NCBI RefSeq assembly: GCF_016902295.1
Contig: NZ_JACJLQ010000028.1
Coordinates: forward strand, 1 to 48,609
Direction of reading: 5' to 3'
Length of the DNA stretch: 48,609 nucleotides
From: Bacteroides caecigallinarum
GTDB lineage: Bacteria > Bacteroidota > Bacteroidia > Bacteroidales > Bacteroidaceae
Positions within the stretch are counted from its first letter, which is position 1, and every line of letters starts with the position of its first letter. Shown here piece by piece: positions 1 to 8,889 of the stretch. The position numbers and the translations under genes are program-made. The notes under the pieces are model-generated. The model was not told the DNA's origin. It did no database searches and saw only the letters and a list, made by a program, of their open reading frames with translations.

Positions 1-275
1 TACTAAGGACTCGCTTTTCTATTGTACAAACAGGGCACTGGCATCTGTAGGTACGAACTTATTTGTGAATTACTCATATGTATAAAATTAATTTTGAATA
101 GTTACTTATAATTTCGTCTTTACAAATTCTATAAATACAACTTATGTTTTTATAAATACAAGTTATATTTATAAAGATACAAGTTGTATTTATATATACA
201 CAGTTTATATTTATAGAATATGAAAAGATGTTTTTGCTTTATTATCAGATCATTTTATACAAGCTTTTGGTGATG
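1..275. other. AT-rich intergenic stretch, no gene seen
   Basis: I see no convincing coding region here. The stretch is very AT-rich and holds repeated copies of a 13-14 base motif (listed separately) upstream of the CPBP protease. A gene ending to the left of the window cannot be excluded. Confidence 0.5.
130..194. repeat. AT-rich short direct and inverted repeats
   Basis: TATAAATACAACTT (130-143) is the exact reverse complement of AAGTTGTATTTATA (181-194). A third copy, TATAAATACAAGTT, lies at 151-164. They sit 80-150 bases upstream of the CPBP promoter and could be a regulator-binding array, though low complexity may explain them. Confidence 0.5.
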
Positions 276-307
276 TTTGCTTTATTTCGTCAAACTGTAT
301 AATTTTG
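276..307 (+). promoter_or_regulatory. Promoter of CPBP protease gene
   Basis: TTTG (276-279), 20 bases, then TAATTTTG (300-307) fit the Bacteroidetes -33/-7 promoter pattern (TTTG, about 19-20 bases, TAnnTTTG). The start codon is 22 bases downstream. Confidence 0.6.
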
Positions 308-329
308 TGGTGTAATAAATCGGATTTTT

Positions 330-1142
330 ATGGGACGTACAATAAAATTACTCTTACTTTATTTCGCCTATCAGCTGGCGTTCTTCGGAGTGCTTGTTGG
401 AGTGTATATGCTAAAGAACGGGGTTATGGAAATGCCGGACGTGTCCGGCAGTGGGTATATGTCTGTCATTATGTGGGCGCAGTTTCTTTCCACATTGTCT
501 ATAGGACTTCATGTAGTTATTGGAAAATATGTATCAATTGATGTTTTCAGATTGAGTACTCCTAATAAATGGGGTGTATTGCTGGCTTCTGTAATGTTTA
601 TAGTGGCTATGGGCTTGTGGACCAATTATTTCAGCGAGCTTGCAGGACTGCCTGACAATATGAAGGATGTGTTCGAGCAGATGATGAACAATCCTCTGGG
701 GATAATATCCATTGTAGTGATGGCTCCGCTGGTGGAAGAACTGCTGTTCCGCGGTGCGATACAGGGACACCTGATGCGAAAGTGGAAAATGCCTTATCTT
801 GGCATTATAGTATCGTCGCTTATATTCGGTGTGGTGCATGGCAATCCCGCCCAGATTCCGTTTGCCTTTGTGGTTGGAATGGCTCTCGGATGGATGTATT
901 ACCTCACAGGAAGTCTTATTCCTGGAATGCTGATGCACTTTATCAATAATGGAAGCTCGGTGTTGCTTTATGTTTTGTCGGGCGATCCTGATGCGACAAT
1001 GATTTCATCGCTTGGCGAAACGGGAGCTTTAATCCTGGCGTTGATAGGAATTGTTATTACCGCGGTATGTATTCTAATTATAAGGAAAAAGCTTGTGAAG
1101 GAACCTGTGCGGTGTTACGAAGAAAATAACTTGCAGGCTTAA
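330..1142 (+). CDS. CPBP family intramembrane metalloprotease
   Basis: A 270-residue polytopic membrane protein of the CPBP (CAAX protease/bacteriocin-processing, ABI) family. Several hydrophobic segments are visible. The catalytic signature is present: EELLFRG (the EExxxR motif, about residues 136-142), a second histidine region FGVVHG (about 166-171), and a conserved MHFINN near residue 205. Members cleave or modify membrane-associated substrates; the substrate here is unknown. The gene stands alone, has its own promoter and precedes mutS on the same strand by 80 bases. The ATG at 330 was chosen because it directly precedes the first membrane segment. Confidence 0.85.
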   Translation: MGRTIKLLLLYFAYQLAFFGVLVGVYMLKNGVMEMPDVSGSGYMSVIMWAQFLSTLSIGLHVVIGKYVSIDVFRLSTPNKWGVLLASVMFIVAMGLWTNYFSELAGLPDNMKDVFEQMMNNPLGIISIVVMAPLVEELLFRGAIQGHLMRKWKMPYLGIIVSSLIFGVVHGNPAQIPFAFVVGMALGWMYYLTGSLIPGMLMHFINNGSSVLLYVLSGDPDATMISSLGETGALILALIGIVITAVCILIIRKKLVKEPVRCYEENNLQA

Positions 1143-1164
1143 AAGATATTTGTGTATTTTGAAG

Positions 1165-1172
1165 TATCTTTG
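1165..1172 (+). promoter_or_regulatory. -7 box of mutS promoter
   Basis: TATCTTTG matches the Bacteroidetes -7 consensus TAnnTTTG, 51 bases upstream of the mutS GTG start. I see no well-spaced -33 element. Confidence 0.45.
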
Positions 1173-1222
1173 CATGATAGAAATTTTATTTACTCACAAA
1201 TATATAAAGAAAGGATTTTACC

Positions 1223-3865
1223 GTGGCAAAAGACAGCGAAGTAGTAATGACCCCCATGATGAAACAGTTTTTCGACCTGAAGGCGAAGCACCCGGATGCT
1301 ATCATGCTTTTCAGATGCGGAGACTTTTATGAGACGTATTCGGAAGATGCGGTGGCAGCATCCGAGATTTTGGGCATTACCCTTACAAAGAGGGCCAACG
1401 GACAGAACAAGACTATCGAGATGGCGGGATTTCCGCACCATGCTCTTGATACATATCTGCCGAAGCTTATCAGAGCAGGACGACGTGTGGCTATCTGCGA
1501 CCAGCTGGAAGATCCTAAAACTACCAAAAAACTGGTGAAACGCGGTATAACCGAGCTTGTTACACCAGGTGTGGCCATAGGTGACAATATTCTTTCTTAT
1601 AAGGAAAACAACTTTTTGGCTGCTGTTCATTTCGGAAAGACAGCTTGCGGTGTGGCTTTTCTGGATATTTCTACAGGCGAGTTTATGACAGCCGAAGGAA
1701 AACTTGATTATATCGATAAACTTCTCAATAATTTTTCTCCTAAGGAAGTGCTTTTCGAACGTGGAAAGAAACCTATGTTCGAAGGTAATTTCGGGAGCAA
1801 ATTCTTTACTTTCGAGCTTGATGACTGGGTTTTCACAGAGACCTCGGCTGTGAAGAAACTGCTCAAACATTTCGAGACCAAGAATCTGAAAGGTTTTGGA
1901 GTAGAACATCTGAAGAATGGTGTAATAGCTTCTGGAGCTATTCTTCAGTATCTTGAAATGACTCAGCATGAGCATGTCGGGCATATCACGTCGCTGTCGC
2001 GCATCGAAGAAGAGAAGTATGTGCGTATAGACAAGTTTACTGCCCGTAGTCTGGAACTGATGGGAAGTATGAATGACGGCGGAACGAGTCTGCTCGACGT
2101 GATAGACCATACCATCAGTCCGATGGGGGCACGTATGCTGAAACGCTGGATTATTTTTCCGCTCAAGGATGTGCAACCTATCAACAGAAGACTCGATGTA
2201 GTGGAATATTTCTTCCGTCAGCCGGACTTCAAGGAAACTGTTGAAGATTGCCTTCACAGAATAGGTGATCTGGAGCGTATCGTGTCTAAAGCTGCTGTAG
2301 GAAGAATATCTCCACGTGAAGTTGTGCAGCTCAAAGTGGCGCTTCAGGCCATAGAACCTATCAAGATGGCTTGTCTTGAAGCTGACAATGAAAGTCTGCG
2401 CAGAATAGGCGAACAGCTTAACCTGTGTATTTCCATACGTGATAAGATAGCCCGTGAAATTAACAACGACCCTCCCCTGCTTGTTAATAAGGGAGGTGTG
2501 ATAGCCGATGGTGTGTCCGAAGAGCTGGACGAGCTAAGGCGTATATCGTATTCCGGAAAAGATTATCTCCTTCAGATACAGCAAAGGGAAAGCGAACTTA
2601 CCGGAATACCGAGTCTGAAAATTGCATACAATAATGTGTTCGGCTATTATATAGAGGTGCGTAATGCGCATAAGGACAAGGTGCCTGCCGAATGGATAAG
2701 AAAGCAGACTCTTGTGAATGCCGAAAGATATATCACTCAGGAACTTAAGGAATACGAAGAGAAAATCCTTGGTGCCGAGGATAAGATTCTTGCTTTGGAA
2801 ACCCGTATATATAATGAGTTGGTTATGTCGCTGGCGGAATTTATTCCTGCCATACAGATAAATGCCACCCAGATAGCTGTACTCGACTGTCTGCTTTCGT
2901 TTGCTACTGTAGCCAAGGCTAACGGATATATACGTCCGGTAATATCAGAGGATGAGGTGCTTGATATACGTCAGGGAAGACACCCGGTGATAGAAAAACA
3001 GCTTCCTCTGGACGAGAAATATATAGCAAATGATGTTTATCTCGACACTGAGAAACAGCAGATTATAATCATTACGGGTCCAAATATGGCTGGTAAGTCG
3101 GCTTTGTTAAGACAGACTGCCCTTATCACTCTTATGGCGCAGATAGGCTGTTTCGTACCTGCCGAGAGTGCGCACATAGGTATTGTGGACAAGATATTCA
3201 CACGTGTAGGCGCGAGTGACAATATCTCTGTGGGAGAGTCAACGTTTATGGTCGAAATGAACGAGGCTGCCGATATACTGAACAATCTGTCGCAACGCAG
3301 CCTTGTGTTATTCGATGAGCTTGGACGAGGTACATCTACATACGACGGTATATCCATAGCATGGGCCATTGTGGAACATATACATGAGAATCCGAAGGCT
3401 AAGGCGCGCACTCTGTTTGCAACCCATTATCATGAATTGAACGAGATGGAACATACCTACAGCCGCATAAAGAACTATAATGTATCTGTAAAGGAAGTTG
3501 ATAATAAGGTAATATTCCTTCGTAAACTGGAACCTGGAGGCAGCGAACACTCGTTCGGTATTCATGTGGCTAAGATGGCAGGTATGCCTAAATCTATCGT
3601 AAAACGCGCTGACGAGATTCTGGCACTTCTGGAGAAAGAAAACCGTCAGGGGTCTATATCGGGCAAGGAAAAGGAGATAACTTCGGATATAAAGAAAAAG
3701 AAAGAGTCGTCATCGTCTTCCGACGGCATTCAGCTTAATTTCTTCCAGCTTGACGACCCCGTATTAAGCCAAATAAGGGATGAAATTATCAATTTGGATA
3801 TCAATAATCTCACCCCTGTTGAGGCTTTGAACAAATTAAATGAAATAAAGAAAATTCTTAATTGA
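1223..3865 (+). CDS. mutS: DNA mismatch repair protein MutS
   Basis: An 880-residue MutS, the mismatch-recognition ATPase of methyl-independent mismatch repair. The N-terminal mismatch-binding motif GDFYE (about residues 33-37) follows the MTPMMKQF start region. The C-terminal ABC-type ATPase has Walker A GPNMAGKS (about residue 620), the signature region and Walker [13 protein letters not shown]. The helix-turn-helix tail ends the protein. Length is normal for the family. The chosen start is GTG at 1223, with AAGGA 8-10 bases upstream; the next ATG (1247) would remove family-typical N-terminal residues. Its last 8 bases overlap the convergent NigD-like gene. Confidence 0.97.
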   Translation: MAKDSEVVMTPMMKQFFDLKAKHPDAIMLFRCGDFYETYSEDAVAASEILGITLTKRANGQNKTIEMAGFPHHALDTYLPKLIRAGRRVAICDQLEDPKTTKKLVKRGITELVTPGVAIGDNILSYKENNFLAAVHFGKTACGVAFLDISTGEFMTAEGKLDYIDKLLNNFSPKEVLFERGKKPMFEGNFGSKFFTFELDDWVFTETSAVKKLLKHFETKNLKGFGVEHLKNGVIASGAILQYLEMTQHEHVGHITSLSRIEEEKYVRIDKFTARSLELMGSMNDGGTSLLDVIDHTISPMGARMLKRWIIFPLKDVQPINRRLDVVEYFFRQPDFKETVEDCLHRIGDLERIVSKAAVGRISPREVVQLKVALQAIEPIKMACLEADNESLRRIGEQLNLCISIRDKIAREINNDPPLLVNKGGVIADGVSEELDELRRISYSGKDYLLQIQQRESELTGIPSLKIAYNNVFGYYIEVRNAHKDKVPAEWIRKQTLVNAERYITQELKEYEEKILGAEDKILALETRIYNELVMSLAEFIPAIQINATQIAVLDCLLSFATVAKANGYIRPVISEDEVLDIRQGRHPVIEKQLPLDEKYIANDVYLDTEKQQIIIITGPNMAGKSALLRQTALITLMAQIGCFVPAESAHIGIVDKIFTRVGASDNISVGESTFMVEMNEAADILNNLSQRSLVLFDELGRGTSTYDGISIAWAIVEHIHENPKAKARTLFATHYHELNEMEHTYSRIKNYNVSVKEVDNKVIFLRKLEPGGSEHSFGIHVAKMAGMPKSIVKRADEILALLEKENRQGSISGKEKEITSDIKKKKESSSSSDGIQLNFFQLDDPVLSQIRDEIINLDINNLTPVEALNKLNEIKKILN

Positions 3866-4601
3866 TGAAATTCTTGGCTCTCACGCTTGTCATATCCGGA
3901 TTGACCGGAGTTGACTGGCGTGTACAGTAGTCAAATTCATGACTCTTCTCTCCGCTGAATGAATTCCAAATCAGTTTCAGTTTCACAGTTTCTCCTTCTG
4001 TGTCAGGAAGCTGATCAAGCTTGAATGCTACAATACCGTCGGCAGGGTGTCCGTTTACGTCTCCGTAAGCGTTATGGCGGAATTCCACTTCGTATGGATT
4101 TTCAGAATTATTTGTCGAAATAAGGTTTACGAAATGTTTTATACCAGGATTGCCCCATACTGTGCTGAAACGTAGTGTAAGATACCCGTCTTCCGAAACA
4201 GTCATCCAGCTGTTTAGAATTTCTACAGGATCATTTCCGTAAGTCTTGTCGTTTTCTTCTTCACCGAGGTTTGCTGCGATAGGTTTAGTCAGGATACTGT
4301 CTATCCAGTTGATGTGAACAGCCTTGCTGAAACCTTCCGTAGGATCAGTTGTTTCTTCAAAATTAACCAATGCTCTAACTTCTTTTTCTCCGAAAGGTGA
4401 TTTTGTTATGTTTACAGGAAGTAAAGTCGTTTCATCGTCCAACTGGAGGTAGAAAGTATCGTTAGCATCTGTTTTTACAGTAACCAATGCGTTAGGAAAC
4501 ATAAGAGAATAATCGTAGTCGTCATTGTTATTGCATGACTGAAGCGAGAAAATGGCAACTGAAGCCACCAAAGCATTTTTTAATAATGAACGTAGTCTCA
4601 T
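3858..4601 (-). CDS. NigD-like surface or periplasmic lipoprotein
   Basis: A 247-residue predicted lipoprotein with a signal peptide and lipobox (LQSC, Cys about residue 23) followed by an acidic Asn/Asp-rich linker (NNNDDYDY), typical of Bacteroidetes exported lipoproteins. The rest looks like two beta domains, consistent with the NigD-like family (OB-like N-domain, beta-sandwich C-domain), whose molecular function is unknown. It is convergent with mutS and overlaps it by 8 bases, with no terminator between them. The family assignment rests on overall sequence character and is less certain than the lipoprotein call. Confidence 0.65.
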   Translation of the reverse strand: MRLRSLLKNALVASVAIFSLQSCNNNDDYDYSLMFPNALVTVKTDANDTFYLQLDDETTLLPVNITKSPFGEKEVRALVNFEETTDPTEGFSKAVHINWIDSILTKPIAANLGEEENDKTYGNDPVEILNSWMTVSEDGYLTLRFSTVWGNPGIKHFVNLISTNNSENPYEVEFRHNAYGDVNGHPADGIVAFKLDQLPDTEGETVKLKLIWNSFSGEKSHEFDYCTRQSTPVNPDMTSVRAKNFIN

Positions 4602-4713
4602 AATAATTTAATCTTTAACGTGTTAACTTTTAATGTTTGTCTATACGTTAAATGCTTTATTACGGGAATTCGTGCATCGTCATGTGTTAAAAAGACATAA
4701 TATAGATATAATA

Positions 4714-4747
4714 AAAAAACCTTCACCCGAATGAGTGAAGGTTTTTT
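4714..4747. terminator. Terminator beside the left tRNA-Asp remnant
   Basis: A perfect 13-base inverted repeat, AAAAAACCTTCAC (4714-4726) and GTGAAGGTTTTTT (4735-4747), with A and T tracts on both sides. Reading leftward it lies directly downstream of the tRNA-Asp 3' fragment at 4748. This suggests it was the original terminator of the tRNA-Asp operon before the island entered. Confidence 0.8.
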
Positions 4748-4764
4748 GCGGTGCGTACGGGACT
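4748..4764. other. Attachment-site remnant: tRNA-Asp 3' end (left island end)
   Basis: GCGGTGCGTACGGGACT is identical to the 3' terminal part (minus strand) of both intact tRNA-Asp genes at 33421 and 33525. The match extends two T bases outward to 33419. Similarity stops abruptly at 4765, so this is a detached tRNA 3' end as left by tyrosine-integrase insertion into tRNA genes. Confidence 0.75.
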
Positions 4765-5126
4765 AACGGAGTCTTTAATCAAAACTGATATTCAGTCTGT
4801 TATAAGAATCTTCCATAAAAAGCACCCAGCTCTGCACCTGCTTCATTTCTATGTTTTTCCGATAGGAATTTGCCTTGTTCCAACATTACAAAGTTAATGA
4901 TTTATATTGGATAATCAAGCGGATAAACATTATTAATGCCAATCAGACTTTCAAGAATGTAGCTACCAAGAGGAAAGGAACGATGAGATTATGTAATGTA
5001 ATCAAGCTGTACTTCACTTGTAACATCCATTTATCAAATAAATTGAGTTTAATATAGCAACGCTTTGAGGAATAAAAAATATTTCATTAAATTTGCGTGA
5101 TAGTTTAATTTATTAGATTTACAGCT
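4765..5126. other. Island left-end intergenic region
   Basis: No solid gene. A 28-codon minus-strand frame (4800-4886) has a protein-like composition and may be a gene remnant. A 60-residue plus-strand frame (4875-5057) looks like chance. The last 30 bases contain AT-rich sequence that should hold the promoter of the small XRE regulator. Confidence 0.4.
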
Positions 5127-5324
5127 ATGAATAAAGACTTGAATAGAATTAAGGTTGTCTTAGTGGAGAAACACCTGACAAGCAAATGGCTTGCGGAAAA
5201 ATTAGGTAAGTCAACTTGTACAGTGAGCAAATGGTGCTCTCAAAAGTCACAACCAGATTTGCAGACCATGAACCAGATTGCGACTCTGCTTGACGTGAAA
5301 TTAAGCGAACTTATTGTGGATTGA
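5127..5324 (+). CDS. Small XRE-family helix-turn-helix regulator
   Basis: A 65-residue protein that is almost entirely one Cro/C1-type helix-turn-helix domain: SKWLAEKLGKSTCTVSKW carries helices 2 and 3, followed by the usual PDLQTMNQIATLLDV segment. It lies 35 bases upstream of, and in the same direction as, the GHKL-ATPase operon. By position and size it resembles the controller (C) proteins of restriction-modification systems, which delay nuclease expression. That role is an inference from context. Confidence 0.85.
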   Translation: MNKDLNRIKVVLVEKHLTSKWLAEKLGKSTCTVSKWCSQKSQPDLQTMNQIATLLDVKLSELIVD

Positions 5325-5359
5325 GAGATATCTTTTTCAAGTTTATTTAACGTACGACA

Positions 5360-7663
5360 ATGAAAATTCCATTTGCGATATCAGCAAGAACAGCGCATCT
5401 TATTGGTATGGAGAACTTTGCCAATGCTGAAGGAGCTATTATAGAGCTGGTAAAGAATGCTTATGACGCGGATGCGGATACTTGTGTAGTAGTGGCAGAT
5501 ATCCGAGAAGATAATGTAAAATCCAAACTGTTCATAATTGATAATGGTTCAGGAATGACAGATGAAATTATCATCAAGCATTGGATGACAATTGGCACGG
5601 ATGATAAGCTTCTCAATGCCCGTTCTTCAAATAAAAAGCGTGTTAAAAGTGGGGCAAAAGGTATTGGTCGATTTGCTTTGAACAGATTAGGGACTTCTGC
5701 AGAGATGTTGTCTTTTGCTAGTAACGAGTTTGGCAAAGGTTATGTGTGGAATGTTGATTGGAAAAAGTTTGATAAAGCACGTGTGCTTTCGGATGTAGAA
5801 GCAAACTTAGAAGAAATTACTATTGACTATTTGGCAAGTAAACTTAATGAATATGGCATTAACAGATTGCCAATATATGACAAATTAGTTTCTGAAAATT
5901 TTCACGGAACAATCCTTTGTATATCCCATCTGAATGACGATTGGAATGACGATGCTCTGAATGGATTGTTGAAGAACCTTGAGATGCTCATCCCCGCAGA
6001 GTTACAATCATCTTTTGAATTGTATCTGTACAAGATGCATGATTTGCAGTGGAGTGGAAAGGTTAATCCGATGGAGTATGAGGATTATGACTATAAAATT
6101 TCTGCTCAGTATGAAGGAGGTCGTGAAATACAGATAAAGATTGAGAGAAATGAATTGAACTTTTCTAAACTTGAAACATTTTACAGCAAAGTATTTCTGC
6201 GAGATGCAATGAAAGTAGAACCATTTCGTTTAGAGGATTTTCAAAAAAGAGAAATCACTCAAACTATTCAAATAAACGAAAAGGTTGATGCTAATCTGCT
6301 AGAGCAGGTCGGGAAATTTGGATTTACATTCTTCTTTCTAAAAAATACGTTAAAGGATGATCGAGACAAGGATGGGAATCAAAAATATCCATACAATTTA
6401 TTTGATGAATCAGCCCGTACTCATTGGCTTGACAGGTTTGGCGGTGTGCGTATCTATCGCGATGAGTTCCGTGTCCGTCCGTACGGAGAGAACGGGGATG
6501 ATTGGTTGGGTTTAGGTCGCAGACAGGCAAAGAGTCCTGGTGGTGCCGGTCAGAAAATGGGCGGTTATAGAATCCGTCCCAATCAGATTGCTGGTGTCGT
6601 CAAGATTTCAAGATTGACAAATGCGGCTTTCGAGGATAAATCAAGTCGAGAGGGTATTCAAGAAAATGCGGTTTTCGCTTTGTTTAAAAATCTGTTGTTG
6701 CAGATAATCTCGGCTTTCGAGCTTGATCGTAATACCATCATGTACAATCTGTCGGAACTGTACAAAGAAGAACATCCACAGACAGCACAAGCAAAGGAGA
6801 TTGCCAATAAGGCTCTTGAGTCTAAAGATGAGAATTTGTCGAAAGAAGCAGAAGATTTAAAGATTCTTGCTGCTGATTATAAGTCTTTGGAGACAGAACT
6901 CAGTGACAAGGAGGCTGAACTTTCAATGCTTCGTGGACTGGCGAGTATGGGAATATCTTCTGCTACATTTACCCATGAACTCCGAAGCGTAATGCTTCGT
7001 CTTTTACCGAGAAACGAGTTGCTTAAGAATATTCTTCTGCAATATCTACCAGAAAAACAGTTTGAAGGAATGCGTTTCGACAATCCATATCAGGAGTTAA
7101 GAAACATGAAAGCAGAAGACGAGAAACTTTATAATTGGCTCCTTTATTCTTTAAACTCAATACGTCGAAGTAAAAGGGATTGGGTAGATATTGATTTGTC
7201 GAATTACTTTACTTTGTTTATTGAGTCATGGAAGCCTATCCTATTAAGAAAATTGATACATATTGATCTCCAATTAATAAACATGGATGGTACGTTCCTA
7301 AAAGGATTCGAAATGGATTTGGATAGTATATTCAATAATTTTGTAACAAATTCCATATCTGCATTCCTCACTTCAAAGGAAGAGAATAAAACGATTTCAG
7401 TACGTGTGAGCAATGACCATGGATATGCTGTAATAGATTTTGTTGATAATGGTATCGGACTTTCTCAAGAATATAAAAATACCCCAGATGTTATTTTTAA
7501 TGCTTTCGAGACATCTATAGTGGATAATCAGAACAATAAGATTGGCACTGGCATGGGATTGTTTATCGCGAAAGGCATTATCAGCAAATATCCGGATGCA
7601 ATGATTGCATTACTGCCTGTTGAGAAAGGCTTTGGAATAAGAACAATATTTAAGATCAAATAA
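5360..7663 (+). CDS. Dual GHKL ATPase / histidine-kinase-like protein
   Basis: A 767-residue protein with two GHKL-type ATP-binding domains. The N-terminal one resembles Hsp90/MutL/MORC ATPases: N-box ELVKNAYDAD (29-38), G1 DNGSGM (61-66), G2 GAKGIGRF (98-105). A long middle region with a predicted coiled coil (about 475-525) leads to an H-box-like THELRS (His about 539). A histidine-kinase type ATPase follows: N-box Asn about 664, DNGIGL about 696, GTGMGL about 729. It has no membrane segment, so it is cytosolic. The next gene starts 2 bases after its stop and is receiver-like, which suggests a phosphorelay or an ATP-driven sensor feeding the HNH nuclease and methylase. I cannot assign it to a named defence system. 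Confidence 0.8.
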   Translation: MKIPFAISARTAHLIGMENFANAEGAIIELVKNAYDADADTCVVVADIREDNVKSKLFIIDNGSGMTDEIIIKHWMTIGTDDKLLNARSSNKKRVKSGAKGIGRFALNRLGTSAEMLSFASNEFGKGYVWNVDWKKFDKARVLSDVEANLEEITIDYLASKLNEYGINRLPIYDKLVSENFHGTILCISHLNDDWNDDALNGLLKNLEMLIPAELQSSFELYLYKMHDLQWSGKVNPMEYEDYDYKISAQYEGGREIQIKIERNELNFSKLETFYSKVFLRDAMKVEPFRLEDFQKREITQTIQINEKVDANLLEQVGKFGFTFFFLKNTLKDDRDKDGNQKYPYNLFDESARTHWLDRFGGVRIYRDEFRVRPYGENGDDWLGLGRRQAKSPGGAGQKMGGYRIRPNQIAGVVKISRLTNAAFEDKSSREGIQENAVFALFKNLLLQIISAFELDRNTIMYNLSELYKEEHPQTAQAKEIANKALESKDENLSKEAEDLKILAADYKSLETELSDKEAELSMLRGLASMGISSATFTHELRSVMLRLLPRNELLKNILLQYLPEKQFEGMRFDNPYQELRNMKAEDEKLYNWLLYSLNSIRRSKRDWVDIDLSNYFTLFIESWKPILLRKLIHIDLQLINMDGTFLKGFEMDLDSIFNNFVTNSISAFLTSKEENKTISVRVSNDHGYAVIDFVDNGIGLSQEYKNTPDVIFNAFETSIVDNQNNKIGTGMGLFIAKGIISKYPDAMIALLPVEKGFGIRTIFKIK

Positions 7664-7665
7664 TT

Positions 7666-8298
7666 ATGAACGATAAAATCAGATTAGTCTATTTAGATGA
7701 AGATGAGGGCTGGCAGTCACAAGCTCATTCTGTACTGAAGAACGACTTTCAGCTTCACATTCCACAATCTATGCCTCAAAATATAGAAGATATTTGGCGG
7801 GAGATATGCGAATTCGATGCACAAGCTGTATTAATTGATTATCGCTTGAATAATACAGGGGTAGTATCATATACTGGCGATGATGTGATACATGTACTTC
7901 ATCGTCACAACAAACATCTACCAATGTTCATTATAACATCATTTGAGAGTAATGCATTAATAGAGTGTAAAGAAGCCCAAATAATCCGTGGTAAAGAATT
8001 ATTTACTGATGCAAATCAGTACGAAAAGCTAAAGAGTATTATTACGGCAAATGTAAATAATTACAATAGTCGTAAGGCTTCGGCTGAAAATATAATTAAA
8101 CATCTTCAAGATAAAGTTTCCAAAGGAGAGAACTTGACAAATGAAGAGTCGGTCGCAAGGTTTGAGGCTGAACTTTACTTGTCAGAGTTGGATTTGGATA
8201 ATAGCGTTCATGCTGATTTGATTACAAGCAAATCAAATGAGACATTAGAGGAATTGTTGAAAGTCGCCCAAAGTATTGTTGATTTACACAAGAAGTAA
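7666..8298 (+). CDS. Receiver-like (response regulator) protein
   Basis: A 210-residue protein whose N-terminal 120 residues follow the receiver fold. Acidic pocket residues D11/E12 sit in LVYLDED, the probable phospho-acceptor D58 in AVLIDYRL, a Thr/Ser pair (T91/S92) at the end of the fourth strand (MFIITSFES), and a plausible conserved Lys at 110 (RGKEL). The C-terminal half is charged and helical, with no DNA-binding motif that I can see. It is translationally coupled to the GHKL ATPase (2-base gap) and to the HNH gene (3-base gap). The likely role is to pass the state of the kinase-like partner to the effectors; this is inference. Confidence 0.7.
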   Translation: MNDKIRLVYLDEDEGWQSQAHSVLKNDFQLHIPQSMPQNIEDIWREICEFDAQAVLIDYRLNNTGVVSYTGDDVIHVLHRHNKHLPMFIITSFESNALIECKEAQIIRGKELFTDANQYEKLKSIITANVNNYNSRKASAENIIKHLQDKVSKGENLTNEESVARFEAELYLSELDLDNSVHADLITSKSNETLEELLKVAQSIVDLHKK

Positions 8299-8301
8299 AC
8301 T

Positions 8302-8886
8302 ATGTCAGATTTCAGAAAAATAACCCCTGCTCGTCGAGAATCAGTACCAGTATATAAGACTCATAACGAATATAAGCCATTGCTACGCGAAGATTTTCAT
8401 CAACGCTGCGGTTATTGTGGGAATCATGAGTTCTTTAGGGATACTTATTATGAGGTTGATCATTTTGTCCCTAAAAAGAGCCTTGTGAACATATCTCCTA
8501 CAGAATATTCTAATTTGGTTTATTCATGCCGATCTTGCAATAATTCCAAACGCGCAAAGTGGCCTACGGGGGATGAGAATATACATAACGATGGGAAACA
8601 AGGTTTCATAGACCCTTGCGATGATGCTTACGCAGCACAATTTGAGAGACTGGCAGATGGCTCTATACACTCAATTACTGATCTTGGTGATTGGATGTGG
8701 TCTGCACTTAATTTTGGAAATCCTGCTCACCGAGTGAGATGGAAGTTAGAAGAAATTAAAATTATGCTTAAAGAATTAGATGAAGTGAACATTGATTCGT
8801 TGGAGGAACTAAGAGCCAAAGAAAAACTGAATAGATTATACCACAACCTAGAGGAACAATTAAGAGGAAAACCAAAATTTGACTAA
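8302..8886 (+). CDS. HNH endonuclease
   Basis: A 194-residue HNH nuclease. Zinc-binding CxxC pairs (C36/C39 in RCGYCG and C76/C79 in SCRSCNNSK) bracket the catalytic D53-H54 (EVDHFVPK), with N80 completing the motif. QGFIDPCDD further on resembles the F-x-D/N-P element of HNH proteins seen in Septu (PtuB) and retron systems. It has its own start 3 bases after the receiver gene and is followed after 3 bases by the methyltransferase. As the likely DNA- or RNA-cutting effector of this operon it could act together with the adjacent methylase as a restriction pair. Confidence 0.85.
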   Translation: MSDFRKITPARRESVPVYKTHNEYKPLLREDFHQRCGYCGNHEFFRDTYYEVDHFVPKKSLVNISPTEYSNLVYSCRSCNNSKRAKWPTGDENIHNDGKQGFIDPCDDAYAAQFERLADGSIHSITDLGDWMWSALNFGNPAHRVRWKLEEIKIMLKELDEVNIDSLEELRAKEKLNRLYHNLEEQLRGKPKFD

Positions 8887-8889
8887 TCA

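Noticed and set aside
4875-5057. 60-residue plus-strand frame at the island's left end
   Set aside because: Composition is not protein-like, it has no ribosome-binding site, and it is followed by the real XRE gene. It is most likely chance in AT-rich DNA.
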